Part shown: piece by piece, positions 9,191 through 17,967 of the stretch
Numbering within the stretch: the stretch's first letter is position 1
Layout: each line of letters opens with the position of its first letter
Source: Polyangiaceae bacterium
GTDB lineage: Bacteria > Myxococcota_A > Polyangia > Polyangiales > Polyangiaceae
Assembly (NCBI GenBank): GCA_013214025.1
Contig: JABSRN010000041.1
Location: 62,001 to 126,000, forward strand
Direction of reading: 5' to 3'
Length of the DNA stretch: 64,000 nucleotides
Made by a program: the position numbers and the translations under genes
Notes under the pieces: model-generated
Told to the model about the DNA's origin: nothing
Database searches by the model: none
The model's input: the letters and a program-made list of their open reading frames with translations, nothing else

Positions 9191-9946
9191 ATGGGATTTC
9201 AACGATCTACGGTCCGGCGCGCAGGGGTTTCCTTGCCACTGAAAATGAGTCTCCTGCTGGCGGTGGTGGCCTTCGCGCCCAGCGCCCACGCGATGAAAAT
9301 TAAGGGTCGCATCAAGGGCTACATGCACTTGCTCAATCCAGTCTGGACTGAAGCAAAAGACCCCGGCAAACACGGCTACTCGTTTCGCGAACCGGTCACC
9401 ACGGTCCCCGCACGTTTTCGCAAGCTCTACCCGGATATCTCTAAAGAGATCTGCATCATCGCCACCGGCGTCGAAGCTGCGAAGAAGGACAAGATTCTCA
9501 TTCGTGTTGGCGGCGGACGGACGACTCCGGTCAGCATCGTTGTGGCCCCGGGTACGGAGCTGCAGTTCAAGAACACGGATGCTTTCACCCATCGTCTGTT
9601 TGGGGTCGACGTCAACACGTTCAGTGAATCAGAAACGGTGAAGGGCGGACTGCGAACCTGGGCGGTTCCGGCTGGCGTTGGTTCCTATGAGATTCGCGAT
9701 GGAGCGGCCCCGAGTCTTCGGATGTGGGTCGTCTCAGAGCCAAACGTGGCTGCCATCTCTTATCCGTCAAAGAAGGGCCTGTTCGTTCTCAGCGTGGCCC
9801 AGCCTGGCGATTACAACGTTCAGGCGTACTTCGCCGGAAAGAAGGTCGGCGAAAGCATGGACGTGACAGTCCGACGTCGCGACATCGACATTTCTCGCAA
9901 ACCCTTCATTGTCGCCACCAAGGCGAAGAAGAAGGCGAAGAAATAA
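9191..9946 (+). CDS. Exported cupredoxin-like protein
   Basis: 251 residues from the ATG at 9191 (a GTG lies one codon upstream). A signal peptide ends in VVAFAPSAHA, near residue 34. The mature protein has a cupredoxin-like core: APGTELQFKNTDAFTHRLFG followed by WAVPAGVGSYEIRDGAAPS and VLSVAQPGDYNVQAYFAGKK. That is the fold signature of plastocyanin relatives and of carboxypeptidase-regulatory-like proteins, but the usual Cys-His-Met copper triad is not complete, so metal binding is uncertain. The C-terminus is Lys-rich (TKAKKKAKK). Its TAA stop is immediately followed by the ATG of the next gene, which suggests that the two envelope proteins are made together. The protein at 39041 is similar in style. 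Confidence 0.85.
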   Translation: MGFQRSTVRRAGVSLPLKMSLLLAVVAFAPSAHAMKIKGRIKGYMHLLNPVWTEAKDPGKHGYSFREPVTTVPARFRKLYPDISKEICIIATGVEAAKKDKILIRVGGGRTTPVSIVVAPGTELQFKNTDAFTHRLFGVDVNTFSESETVKGGLRTWAVPAGVGSYEIRDGAAPSLRMWVVSEPNVAAISYPSKKGLFVLSVAQPGDYNVQAYFAGKKVGESMDVTVRRRDIDISRKPFIVATKAKKKAKK

Positions 9947-11638
9947 ATGCTGCTTTCGCGTTTTTGGTACGTTGTTCTTTCGCTCGCCATCGGCGTGCTT
10001 TTGTTCGTGTTGTCGCTAGCCCACGGAATCCACAATCGTTTCGGCACTCGGGTGCTAAACGAACGGCTGAGTTCCGATAGCCAGGTCGTGTCCTGGTACA
10101 TGAAAAACGACGCGAGGGAGCGCTCAGCTCAGCTCGTGAAATTTGCCTTGAACCCGGACGTGGCGCGCTACCTCGCTAAATCAAGCGCGAATGAGAGCAA
10201 GATCCCACGCGAAGCTCGCAGCAAAGTGCGCGCCGCGCTCAATCGAGTAGCGAGCACCATCCCAAAGAACCAAGGTTTCGATGCGGTCTTTGCGGTCGAC
10301 CAACAGGGGCGCGTGGTGGCTCACCTGGGTTACGAGCAAGCCAGTGGCATGGACGATTTTGAGCTCGGCGGTTATCCCGTTGTGGCCGACGCTCTGCACG
10401 GATACATCCGTGACGATACGCTTATGCTCGATCGATTGTATCGAGTGGTTTCTCGCCCGGTCGAACTAGAGGTCGGTCGAATGCCCGCAGGTGCCGTCGT
10501 GGGCGCTCGCATCATCGATGACCGTTTCGCCCGGGAGCTTTCGCTCCGGACCGGAGCTGCGGTCGCATTCTACGCTAATGGTCGTCGCCAATCGTCGGGC
10601 GCGCCGGCGGGCTTCGATCGCAGTCAGCTGGATCGTGTGATCACAGACCTGGCAGCCGTAGAAAGCGACGTGGATTACAATAAGAAGGGTCGTAGTGCGG
10701 TCCGCATCGTCGGAGGGAACTTGGGTTTGGTCTACGCTCGACTCCCCGGAGAGGCGTGGGCGCTCGGTGGTGGCTATGTGGTCGGCCGCGTCACGAACGA
10801 GCTGGCGTCCCCCTTCGCGTTCTTGACCGCGGCGGACGACACCGACAAGGGCAAGGTGAATATGCCTTTGGTCGTGTTGTCGACTCTGGCCGCGCTCTTT
10901 CTCGGCATGCTCTTTTCCTTCGTGGAACACACCCGCCCATTGAAGGTGTTCGCCTCCCAAGTGAAGCTTTTTGGCAAAGGCGAGGTGGAGCTCCAACCGT
11001 CCAACTTCCGGGGGACTTACCGGACTATCACGAGCGATCTCAACGACGGCATCGACAACGCTGTATCCAAGGGCGGCGGGAGCCGTCGAGCGGCCGATCT
11101 CAGTCAAGTTTTGGGCGATATGCCTGACCAGCCGCAAATGAGCGCGTTCAGTTTTCCTGGCGAAGAAGAGACGCCGCCTCCCTCGGGACCTTTCGACGCA
11201 CCGCCGTCGTCGGTGTCGGCGCCATTGCCGTCGGTTCCGGGCGGCGGGCCGCCAGTAAGTTCCAGAGGGCTTCCCGAGCCATCAGCCGGACCCAGCTCTC
11301 CCTCCGCTAAGAAAGCGCCCTTACCGATACCGACTCCGACGCCCTCTCCCGCTGCTGTTGCCCCGGCAGCGGCGGCCCCGGCAGCGGCGGCCCCGGCAGC
11401 GGCGGCTCCGGCCGACGAGGATCCAGACGAGGAGTGGCAGGTCATTTACAAGGATTTCGTCGCCGCCAAGGAGAAGTGTGGCGAGAAAACGGACGGATTC
11501 ACCTACGAGAAGTTCAAGCAGACACTACGCAAGAATCGGGACGCCATCGTCAGGCGTCACAAGGTGAAACGAGTCAAGTTCAGCGTTTACGAGAAGCAGG
11601 GCAAGGCCGCGTTGAAGGCGAGTCCGATCAAGTCCTGA
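9947..11638 (+). CDS. Membrane sensor-like protein with MXAN_5187-type C-terminal domain
   Basis: 563 residues. Transmembrane helix near 5-27, then a periplasmic sensor-like region of about 275 residues (segment FDAVFAVDQQGRVVAHLGYE resembles dCache/sCache folds), a second helix about 305-328 (PLVVLSTLAALFLGMLF) and a short HAMP-like stretch. A Pro/Ser/Ala-rich linker (about 390-480) follows, and then a compact domain of about 80 residues beginning EEWQVIYKDFVAAKEKCGE. That last domain recalls, from memory, the C-terminal domain named after M. xanthus MXAN_5187. No kinase or methyl-accepting domain is present, so it may signal through partner binding. It starts directly after the stop of the cupredoxin-like gene. 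Confidence 0.85.
   Translation: MLLSRFWYVVLSLAIGVLLFVLSLAHGIHNRFGTRVLNERLSSDSQVVSWYMKNDARERSAQLVKFALNPDVARYLAKSSANESKIPREARSKVRAALNRVASTIPKNQGFDAVFAVDQQGRVVAHLGYEQASGMDDFELGGYPVVADALHGYIRDDTLMLDRLYRVVSRPVELEVGRMPAGAVVGARIIDDRFARELSLRTGAAVAFYANGRRQSSGAPAGFDRSQLDRVITDLAAVESDVDYNKKGRSAVRIVGGNLGLVYARLPGEAWALGGGYVVGRVTNELASPFAFLTAADDTDKGKVNMPLVVLSTLAALFLGMLFSFVEHTRPLKVFASQVKLFGKGEVELQPSNFRGTYRTITSDLNDGIDNAVSKGGGSRRAADLSQVLGDMPDQPQMSAFSFPGEEETPPPSGPFDAPPSSVSAPLPSVPGGGPPVSSRGLPEPSAGPSSPSAKKAPLPIPTPTPSPAAVAPAAAAPAAAAPAAAAPADEDPDEEWQVIYKDFVAAKEKCGEKTDGFTYEKFKQTLRKNRDAIVRRHKVKRVKFSVYEKQGKAALKASPIKS
11360..11404. repeat. Three 15-base tandem repeats encoding Ala/Pro linker
   Basis: Three perfect copies of GCCCCGGCAGCGGCG, each encoding an AAPAA-type unit in the linker of the MXAN_5187-like protein. 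This is a slippage-prone coding repeat. Confidence 0.9.
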
Positions 11639-11691
11639 ACTGGGTCGAGCTGGCGTCTGAGGGACAGCTCTCGAGAATTTTAGGAACGAGG

Positions 11692-11717
11692 CCCGGAGGG
11701 CTTTGCAGCCCTCCGGG
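11692..11717. terminator. Perfect GC-rich hairpin upstream of trxB
   Basis: Arms CCCGGAGGGCT (11692-11702) and AGCCCTCCGGG (11707-11717) are perfect complements with a TTGC loop. There is no T tract after it, so it is either a weak or rho-assisted terminator for the upstream pair or a leader structure of trxB, whose ATG is 20 bases further on. Confidence 0.55.
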
Positions 11718-11736
11718 ACTGCACTAGATCCGGGGC

Positions 11737-12702
11737 ATGAGTGAACCCCGACTCCACAACGTTCTGATCATCGGCTCCGGCCCCGCCGGGCATACGGCGG
11801 CGATTTACGCGGCCCGCGCGAACCTGAAGCCCTTGTGCGTTGAGGGCTTCAACGCTGGCGGTTTGATCCCTGGCGGACAGCTCATGTTCACCACAGAGGT
11901 AGAGAACTACCCGGGCTTTCCCAAAGGCGTGTCCGGTCAGGGCTTGATGAAGGCCTTTCGGGATCAGTCGATCGAACAGGGTGTCGAGATCATCACCGCC
12001 GACGTTCAGAAGGTCGATTTCTCTTCTCGTCCCTTCAAGGTGTGGGTCGGCGAGGATGAGGACATTCTGCATCTAGCGAAATCCGTCATCATCGCGACGG
12101 GCGCCCGAGCCAACTATCTCGGCGTTACGGGGGAAGAGGATCTCAAGAACAAGGGCGTCAGCGCCTGCGCTGTGTGTGACGGTGCGTTGTTCCGGAACGA
12201 AGACGTTATCGTGGTCGGTGGCGGCGACACGGCCATGGAAGAAGCTCAGTACCTGACGGGCCTCTGCAAGAGCGTCACGCTGATTCACCGGCGTGATGAG
12301 TTCCGGGCATCTCAGGCCATGCAAAAGCGCGTACAGAACAACGAGAAGATCACCATCCTGTACAGTCACGTCGTCGAAGAGGTGCTCGATCCAACTGCCG
12401 ACAAAGTGACGGCGGTGCGCATCAAGGATCTGAAGAGCGGCGACACCCGGGAGATCGCTTGTGGTGCTCTGTTCGTGGCTATCGGGCACACTCCGATGAC
12501 GGATCTGTTTGCCGGCCAGTTAGATGTGCACGATAACGGCTACCTCAAGATCGAGCCCGGTACCGCTCGAACCAGCACGGAGGGTGTATTCGCCAGTGGC
12601 GATGTCGCCGACTGGGTATACCGACAGGCGGTTACGGCGGCAGGCACAGGTTGTATGGCCGCGCTTGAGGCCGAGCGCTGGTTGTCCCAGCAAGACGACT
12701 GA
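11737..12702 (+). CDS. trxB: Thioredoxin reductase (NADPH)
   Basis: 321-residue FAD flavoprotein that passes electrons from NADPH to thioredoxin in the cytoplasm. FAD-binding GSGPAGHTAAIYAARA is near residue 12, the redox-active disulfide is CAVC in VSACAVCDGALF near residue 146, the NADPH-binding GGGDTAMEEA lies near 164, and the C-terminal FAD motif is TSTEGVFASGDVAD near 280. Length and motif order match bacterial low-molecular-weight TrxB. It stands 98 bases after the sensor-like gene, separated by a hairpin. Confidence 0.97.
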   Translation: MSEPRLHNVLIIGSGPAGHTAAIYAARANLKPLCVEGFNAGGLIPGGQLMFTTEVENYPGFPKGVSGQGLMKAFRDQSIEQGVEIITADVQKVDFSSRPFKVWVGEDEDILHLAKSVIIATGARANYLGVTGEEDLKNKGVSACAVCDGALFRNEDVIVVGGGDTAMEEAQYLTGLCKSVTLIHRRDEFRASQAMQKRVQNNEKITILYSHVVEEVLDPTADKVTAVRIKDLKSGDTREIACGALFVAIGHTPMTDLFAGQLDVHDNGYLKIEPGTARTSTEGVFASGDVADWVYRQAVTAAGTGCMAALEAERWLSQQDD

Positions 12703-12726
12703 GTCCAAGAGTCTGAGTGTTGTGGC

Positions 12727-13239
12727 TCAGTGTCGCGTCTGAGTGTCGCGCTGTTTTCGGTCCGCGCCGGACTCGCCGGTGAGCGGCCGCGAGCGTTCAA
12801 CAGGGCGTGAGCGCATTTGTGCGCGCTCTTGTGTCGACCGAACGAGTAGCAGCGTGGCGGTGGCGGACACCCAGACACCGGTGAGCAGTCGCAGACTCGC
12901 GGACGGCGGGCGCATGGCGAGCGCCTCCGTGGCTACATCGAGCGCCATCACCGCCAGTACCAGGCCAAAGGCGACCGCGGCGATGCGAGCTGGAGGACGG
13001 AACACGGCGGCTAGAGCGCCCACTCCAAGTCCGAGATGTATCCCCAGGCAGCGTGCACAAAGAGGGAAAGCCGTGCCCCACGCTGTGAGCGTCCGATCGT
13101 CGGAGCGCGGGCACTGCCACGCGTAAAGCTGATCTAGCCAGTGCACACTGCTGGCCCCAAACGACAGGCTCAAGCCCCAATTGGCTATGGGCAGCAGAGA
13201 AACCCATAGCAGAGCGAGTTGGATGCGGCGCGAGGTCAC
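12727..13239 (-). CDS. DUF2085-type small membrane protein
   Basis: 170 residues with about four hydrophobic helices (LLWVSLLPIANWGLSL, GIHLGLGVGALAAV, AAVAFGLVLAVMALDV, LLTGVWVSATATLLLV). The motif PLCARCLGIHLGLGVG is the diagnostic C-x2-C-x-G of DUF2085 proteins, whose function is not known. The C-terminal tail is basic and hydrophilic (SRPVERSRPLTGESG). The start is a GTG without an obvious ribosome site. It converges on trxB and lies upstream of no other gene on its strand. Confidence 0.85.
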   Translation of the reverse strand: MTSRRIQLALLWVSLLPIANWGLSLSFGASSVHWLDQLYAWQCPRSDDRTLTAWGTAFPLCARCLGIHLGLGVGALAAVFRPPARIAAVAFGLVLAVMALDVATEALAMRPPSASLRLLTGVWVSATATLLLVRSTQERAQMRSRPVERSRPLTGESGADRKQRDTQTRH

Positions 13240-13327
13240 AGGAAATGTCGGCGGACTAGCAGGCGCGCCATTGGCACAATGTTCGGGGGCTCAATGTGCG
13301 GGAATGGCGCAACGCCAGACATGATGG

Positions 13328-14320
13328 CTACTGACGGGGCTTCTTGGCCGGCACCGTTCGACCGATATGCTCCAACACCGCTTGCAGATCCTGCCAGACC
13401 GCCGCTTTGGCGCTGGGTTGGCGCAAGAGATACGCTGGGTGGAACGTCGGCATGACCGGGATCCTGCCCTGGTAAAGCTTCCAGGTACCGCGCAAACGCG
13501 TGATACCGAGCTTGGTATCGAGCAGTCCTTGAACGGCAGTCCCGCCGAGGGCCACGATAACTTGCGGTCGAATCAGCTCGAGTTGTTCATTGAGATAGGG
13601 AATGCACGCGGCCATCTCTTCCGGTAGCGGCTTGCGATTCTCTGGCGGGCGGCATTTTACGACGTTGCACACGTAGACGTCGTCCCGGTCGATGCCCATG
13701 GCATCGATCATCTTGTCGAGCAGCTGCCCTGCCTTGCCGACAAAGGGAGAGCCTTGAGCATCTTCATCGGCGCCCGGCCCTTCGCCGATAAAACAAATAC
13801 CGGATTTTCCCGTGCCCCGGGCGAACACGGTCTGCTGACGGTGCTCGTGCAATGCGCAGCGTGTACAGCCCGTGACCTCTTCGGCGAGCACTGGGAGGCG
13901 CAGCGCCGCGTCTTCGCTGATGGCTTGCCGCGCGGGGGCGGAGGGGGCCGTGGGCGGGGCCACTGGGTCGTTCTTCTTGGAGCTCTTCGTGTTGTCGTTC
14001 TCGTCCCGGGCCGGTGGGGCTGCGTGCGCCGGCCCGCTCGGGCCCTCTGGGTCATGGAGCGCCGAAGCTGCAGAGGCGGCGGGGAGCTCCGCCGCGGGGG
14101 CCTGTTTCGCCACCGATGGAGATTCCGACACGACGTCGATAGCGACCCCCACTTCCTGGGGACGCTTGGGAAGTGGACCGTCCCCCAGATTTGGGAGGTA
14201 TCGTTCGGGATCGGCCGGTAGCTCTTGAACCCCGGTCGCCTGAAGAATGTCCGCGTGCGCAGCGAGTGCCAGACTCAGCGCTTTCAGTTCTGCGCGTACG
14301 TCGGGCTCGCTATCGGGCAT
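13328..14320 (-). CDS. Family 4 uracil-DNA glycosylase
   Basis: 330 residues. The C-terminal 200 residues form the catalytic domain, which removes uracil from DNA and carries a 4Fe-4S cluster: CTRCALHE gives the first Cys pair, IGEGPGADEDAQGSPFVG is the family 4 active-site loop, VYVCNVVKCRPPENRKP and AACIPYLNEQ supply further Cys, and MPTFHPAYLLRQP is the second uracil/DNA-binding motif. The N-terminal part, about 130 residues, is helical then Pro/Ala-rich and probably disordered; such extensions are common in this family. Bacterial proteins annotated as phage polymerase-related belong here. The assignment to family 4 is secure. Confidence 0.95.
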   Translation of the reverse strand: MPDSEPDVRAELKALSLALAAHADILQATGVQELPADPERYLPNLGDGPLPKRPQEVGVAIDVVSESPSVAKQAPAAELPAASAASALHDPEGPSGPAHAAPPARDENDNTKSSKKNDPVAPPTAPSAPARQAISEDAALRLPVLAEEVTGCTRCALHEHRQQTVFARGTGKSGICFIGEGPGADEDAQGSPFVGKAGQLLDKMIDAMGIDRDDVYVCNVVKCRPPENRKPLPEEMAACIPYLNEQLELIRPQVIVALGGTAVQGLLDTKLGITRLRGTWKLYQGRIPVMPTFHPAYLLRQPSAKAAVWQDLQAVLEHIGRTVPAKKPRQ

Positions 14321-14361
14321 GTCGCTCGCTTGGCTTTTCCAGGGGTCACGAGACGCGCTGA

Positions 14362-16074
14362 TCAGAACCCGACGCGATAACCGACACTCGGCTGAAGCAC
14401 CATGCCGGCCGCGGGTAACATGTACTTGCCCTGTACAGTCACCACCGGACCGTGACTGGGAGTGATAGCATACATCAGTCCGGCACCAGCAGTAGCGAAG
14501 GCGACTCCCAGCTGTCGGTACGCCACGTACTCGGCGCCTTCGCCCGGCGTGCCTGCGGGAGCGGTGGGGGGCACGGATTTGATGACCGCCACCGTGTAGG
14601 CGCCGTCCACCTGTCCTAGGCCTCCGCCGCCCATGACGAAGCCGCGAATGCCTTTGCCGCCGACGGCACCAAACCAGTAGCTAGCGCGCCCTTCGACGTG
14701 GATCGGATTGAAGTTACCGGGAGCCCCCCCGAAGGCGAAACCGCCTAGGGCGCCCAACTGAATATTAGGTGTGAGAGCAAAGTCGTAGGACAGCATGGCC
14801 CGCATGGTCGCCGCTTGCGCGAAGCCACTAGACTTGATCGTTCCGCCGGATCCGTTGGCTAGCCCAGTTTCATCCACATCAGTGATCAGTACGTTGTCGA
14901 CGTTGTAGCAGCCAAAATCTGCATTGCTGGAGTGGCAAACGTCGTTTGCCTGGGGCAGAAACACGAGGTCGAATCCGAAGTGCGCGCCGATCCAATGCTG
15001 TTTGATCTCACGGCTCTCGCCGCCGTCGTCCATGGAGCAGACGCCGTCTACACAGGCTCCCGACGAACAGTCGGCGCTAGAATCGCAATTGGGGGCGGAT
15101 TCGCAACTACCGTCGATGCAGTAAAGCTCTGATTCGCACTCTGCATCCTCGTCGCAGGAGGCTCCCCAGGGTTTGTCACCGCGTTCTTCGCCAGGTTTTG
15201 AGGTGCCGGGACACGCCGGTGTGCCGAGCATCTCTTCGGGGCAGTCGCTGGCGTCCGCGCAGCGCTGGGGCGGATCTTGATCGGGCAAGTGGGGGGGATC
15301 CTCGTCCGTCTCCCCAACGATTTCGACCTCCACCGGTTTTCGGCGTGAGCCGTAGCTGTCGATGGTGTCGCCGGAGTCGTCCTTGGCGCGCACGTACCAA
15401 CGCAGGGTCCCTTGAAAGCTCGTGGCCTTGCAGGGGATCTCGCCGACCCAGTGGTCTCCCTTTTGACGCATCTTGACGCCCACCCAGAGTTCTCCGCCGA
15501 ACTCCTTGTACTTGAGCTCCACGAGATCCGCGGGGTCGTCGGCGTCGCAAGCGACGGGAATCGCGCGTCGGCTTTCGATTTCGCTGAGGTCCGGAGAGCA
15601 GGACATGTCGCCCGGAAGTTCACCTGTGTCGGCACCACCGGATGGCTGTTGCTTCGGAGCAGGCCCGGTCGGAGGCGGTGCCGAGCCGCCGATGGCCTTC
15701 CGTTGGGCATCGAAGGCCGCGCTCACTTGCGGAGTGGCCAGAGACGTATCGAGCTTGATCGAAGGATCGGCACTCAGCGCGGCCCCGAAGGCTTCTTTGG
15801 CACCCGCTAAATCCTGGTGTCCACTCCCTCGGATAATGCCGACGTACATCCACGCACGAGCGATGACCGAGGGACTGCATTGATCACCGCAAGCGTTGAT
15901 CGTTCCCGTTAGTAGCGCTTCGGCTTTGTCGAAGGCGGTCACCAAATAGTGAACGTTGATGGCCTCGTCGATTTTTTCGCTCGCGGCCCGATCCTTCGGT
16001 GCCGCCGAGGCGGTGCTTGTGAAGGCTAAGAAAAATACGACTGTAAAATATTGGAAGATGCGTTTGGTGGGCAC
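14362..16074 (-). CDS. Exported Cys-rich outer-membrane-like protein, copy A
   Basis: 570 residues from a GTG at 16074. A signal peptide ends in AFTSTASAA. Residues about 30-125 form a helical TPR-like region (AWMYVGIIRGSGHQDLAGAK, LSADPSIKLDTSLATPQV). Then comes an Ig-like or beta region with paired Cys, a Cys-rich stretch about 240-345 (ASCDEDAECESELYCIDGSC, NCDSSADCSSGACVDGVC), and a C-terminal domain of alternating Gly/aromatic strands ending VGYRVGF, as in outer-membrane beta-barrels. It is a clear paralog of the next gene (same order, same helical phrases, barrel end), so the pair arose by tandem duplication. A surface or transport role is inferred; no substrate can be given. Confidence 0.88.
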   Translation of the reverse strand: MPTKRIFQYFTVVFFLAFTSTASAAPKDRAASEKIDEAINVHYLVTAFDKAEALLTGTINACGDQCSPSVIARAWMYVGIIRGSGHQDLAGAKEAFGAALSADPSIKLDTSLATPQVSAAFDAQRKAIGGSAPPPTGPAPKQQPSGGADTGELPGDMSCSPDLSEIESRRAIPVACDADDPADLVELKYKEFGGELWVGVKMRQKGDHWVGEIPCKATSFQGTLRWYVRAKDDSGDTIDSYGSRRKPVEVEIVGETDEDPPHLPDQDPPQRCADASDCPEEMLGTPACPGTSKPGEERGDKPWGASCDEDAECESELYCIDGSCESAPNCDSSADCSSGACVDGVCSMDDGGESREIKQHWIGAHFGFDLVFLPQANDVCHSSNADFGCYNVDNVLITDVDETGLANGSGGTIKSSGFAQAATMRAMLSYDFALTPNIQLGALGGFAFGGAPGNFNPIHVEGRASYWFGAVGGKGIRGFVMGGGGLGQVDGAYTVAVIKSVPPTAPAGTPGEGAEYVAYRQLGVAFATAGAGLMYAITPSHGPVVTVQGKYMLPAAGMVLQPSVGYRVGF

Positions 16075-16135
16075 AGCTCTACTCGTGGGGGTTTTCGGCG
16101 CCGTTCCCCGGAGTGGGGAGGATTCTGTGGCCGCA

Positions 16136-17797
16136 TTAAAGGCCCATTGTTAGCCCAAGTGAAGGCTGAATCACGATTCCTGTGGATGGCAGCATAATCA
16201 TCAGATCCAAGTTGAAAACCACGCCCATTGAGTCCGAGAATAGGTAGATACCGCCGGCCCCTCCGCTCAAGAACCCCCGGCCCATGCGTTTGTAGGCATC
16301 GAAGGTGTACAGCGCGGTCGGGTTGTCCCGAGGGTCATCGCCATTTTGGGTCCCGAAGTCGTCTCCAACGAACCTGCCGGAGGCGGGGGAAGTCTTACAT
16401 TTTTGGACGAGATCCCCGAAATCGTCGTTTGCGTGCCGGGGAATGCCTTCTGAGACGTAGTCGCACTCGATGACCTCAAGTTCAACGGCCATGTCCACCT
16501 GGGCAAGCCCAAGGCTGCCAACGACGTAGGGATAGAATCCACGTCCGTTGCCGCCGGCGCTCTTCAGCCAGTATTTAGCGCGGGCGTCCAAGTGTAGCGG
16601 CATGAACGGCGAGCCACCTTGTCCGCCTGTGGGCCCGCCCAAGAAGGCCAGCCCCACTCGTCCACCGACGCTGACTTTGTCTGTCAATGGGTGGTCATAG
16701 GTCGCCAGGAGTCGTTGGGTCGCCAGCTTGATGCCCGCTTCCACGTTGCCTGCAAAATCGGGATGGGGGTCGCCGCCGTAGGGGACTTCCGAGATGAAGG
16801 GGTCTCTTCGGGCTGCTTGGATGAAGCAGTCGTAGCCGGTCGTGGAATCCAGGGAGCAAACGCCCTTTTCGCCAAGCCCCAGGGCGATATCGAATGCGTA
16901 GGTCAACGCGACCCACGGCCTGGATGTGCCAGTGCCGGCGTCCTCGAGGAACTCGCACGTGCCGCTGACGCAGACGCCTGCATCGCAGTCCGCGTCTACC
17001 TCGCAAGCCGTGCCCGCTTCACTGCCGTCGCACAGCTCAGGGGCCGCTTCGCCGGGAAAGTGCGGGGGCTCTTGTTCGGTTTTTTCTACTGTGAAAATCG
17101 AGATGGGCTCTCTCTTGGAGCCGAACTTATCGAGGGGCTCACCGTCTTCGTCGAGGGCGCGTACGAGCCAGTACAGCACCCCTTCGGAGACTGTGGCGCC
17201 ACAGGGAACCCTGCCCTGCCAACTACCGCCCACCGAATCCATGGCAATGGTTTCCCAGGGACCGGATTCCTCAGCGCGATAGCGGAGCTCTACCGTCGCG
17301 GGAGATTCGCCGGTGACACACGAGATTGGGACGGGGCTGTTCAGCTGAACCTCTGTGACCGACGGTGAGCACTCCATACCGTCGGACGGAGCTGGGTTGC
17401 GGTTTCGCGCAGCCGGGTTTGCGGCGCCCTTCGCCTCTTGGAAGGCGGCAATGACCTCCGGCGTCGAGAAGGGTTGGTCCAGCTGGACACGAGGGTCCAC
17501 GGCGAGTGCGTTCACGAACGCTTCGCGAGCGCCTAACAAATCGCCGCGGCCGCTGCCTCGAGCGATGCCCGTGTACATCCACGCCTTCGCGACGACGCTG
17601 GCGCTGCATTCGGATCCGCAGTCGGCAATGATCGCTAAAAAGCGTTTTTCCGCCCCGTCGATTTTCGCGGCTAAATAGTACTCGTTGAGCGTTCGTGTAA
17701 TCGCCGCTTCCGCCGTCTTGTCGAGGGCCCCAGCGTGGGCATGGCTCGCCAGGAGCGACGCGCCAAGCGATATTGTCAGGCTTAGTTTTCGATACAC
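16136..17797 (-). CDS. Exported outer-membrane-like protein, copy B
   Basis: 553 residues from a GTG at 17797, chosen because it starts a standard signal peptide (YRKLSLTISLGASLLASHAHA); the frame stays open to a TTG at 17893. After the helical TPR-like region (AKAWMYTGIARGSGRGDLLG, LAVDPRVQLDQPFSTPEV) come a beta-rich middle, a shorter Cys-rich stretch (GTACEVDADCDAGVCVSGTC) and a barrel-like C-terminus (PSTGIVIQPSLGLTMGL). It parallels copy A throughout, but the Cys-rich part is much shorter and the loops differ. It lies 61 bases upstream of copy A on the same strand, so the two are probably co-transcribed. Confidence 0.86.
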   Translation of the reverse strand: MYRKLSLTISLGASLLASHAHAGALDKTAEAAITRTLNEYYLAAKIDGAEKRFLAIIADCGSECSASVVAKAWMYTGIARGSGRGDLLGAREAFVNALAVDPRVQLDQPFSTPEVIAAFQEAKGAANPAARNRNPAPSDGMECSPSVTEVQLNSPVPISCVTGESPATVELRYRAEESGPWETIAMDSVGGSWQGRVPCGATVSEGVLYWLVRALDEDGEPLDKFGSKREPISIFTVEKTEQEPPHFPGEAAPELCDGSEAGTACEVDADCDAGVCVSGTCEFLEDAGTGTSRPWVALTYAFDIALGLGEKGVCSLDSTTGYDCFIQAARRDPFISEVPYGGDPHPDFAGNVEAGIKLATQRLLATYDHPLTDKVSVGGRVGLAFLGGPTGGQGGSPFMPLHLDARAKYWLKSAGGNGRGFYPYVVGSLGLAQVDMAVELEVIECDYVSEGIPRHANDDFGDLVQKCKTSPASGRFVGDDFGTQNGDDPRDNPTALYTFDAYKRMGRGFLSGGAGGIYLFSDSMGVVFNLDLMIMLPSTGIVIQPSLGLTMGL

Positions 17798-17967
17798 GGG
17801 TTGGAAAATCGGCGGGTAGAACGGAGGAATCAGTGCGACGAAGGAAACTCTGGGGGCGGCGTGAACACTCGGGTTCAGCAGCGTAGGAGTCAACTACTGG
17901 TGTAGCGCACCGACCTCCTCAGCGCAGCGATCGATTACGCCTCGTACGTCCGACGAGGTAGAATCGT

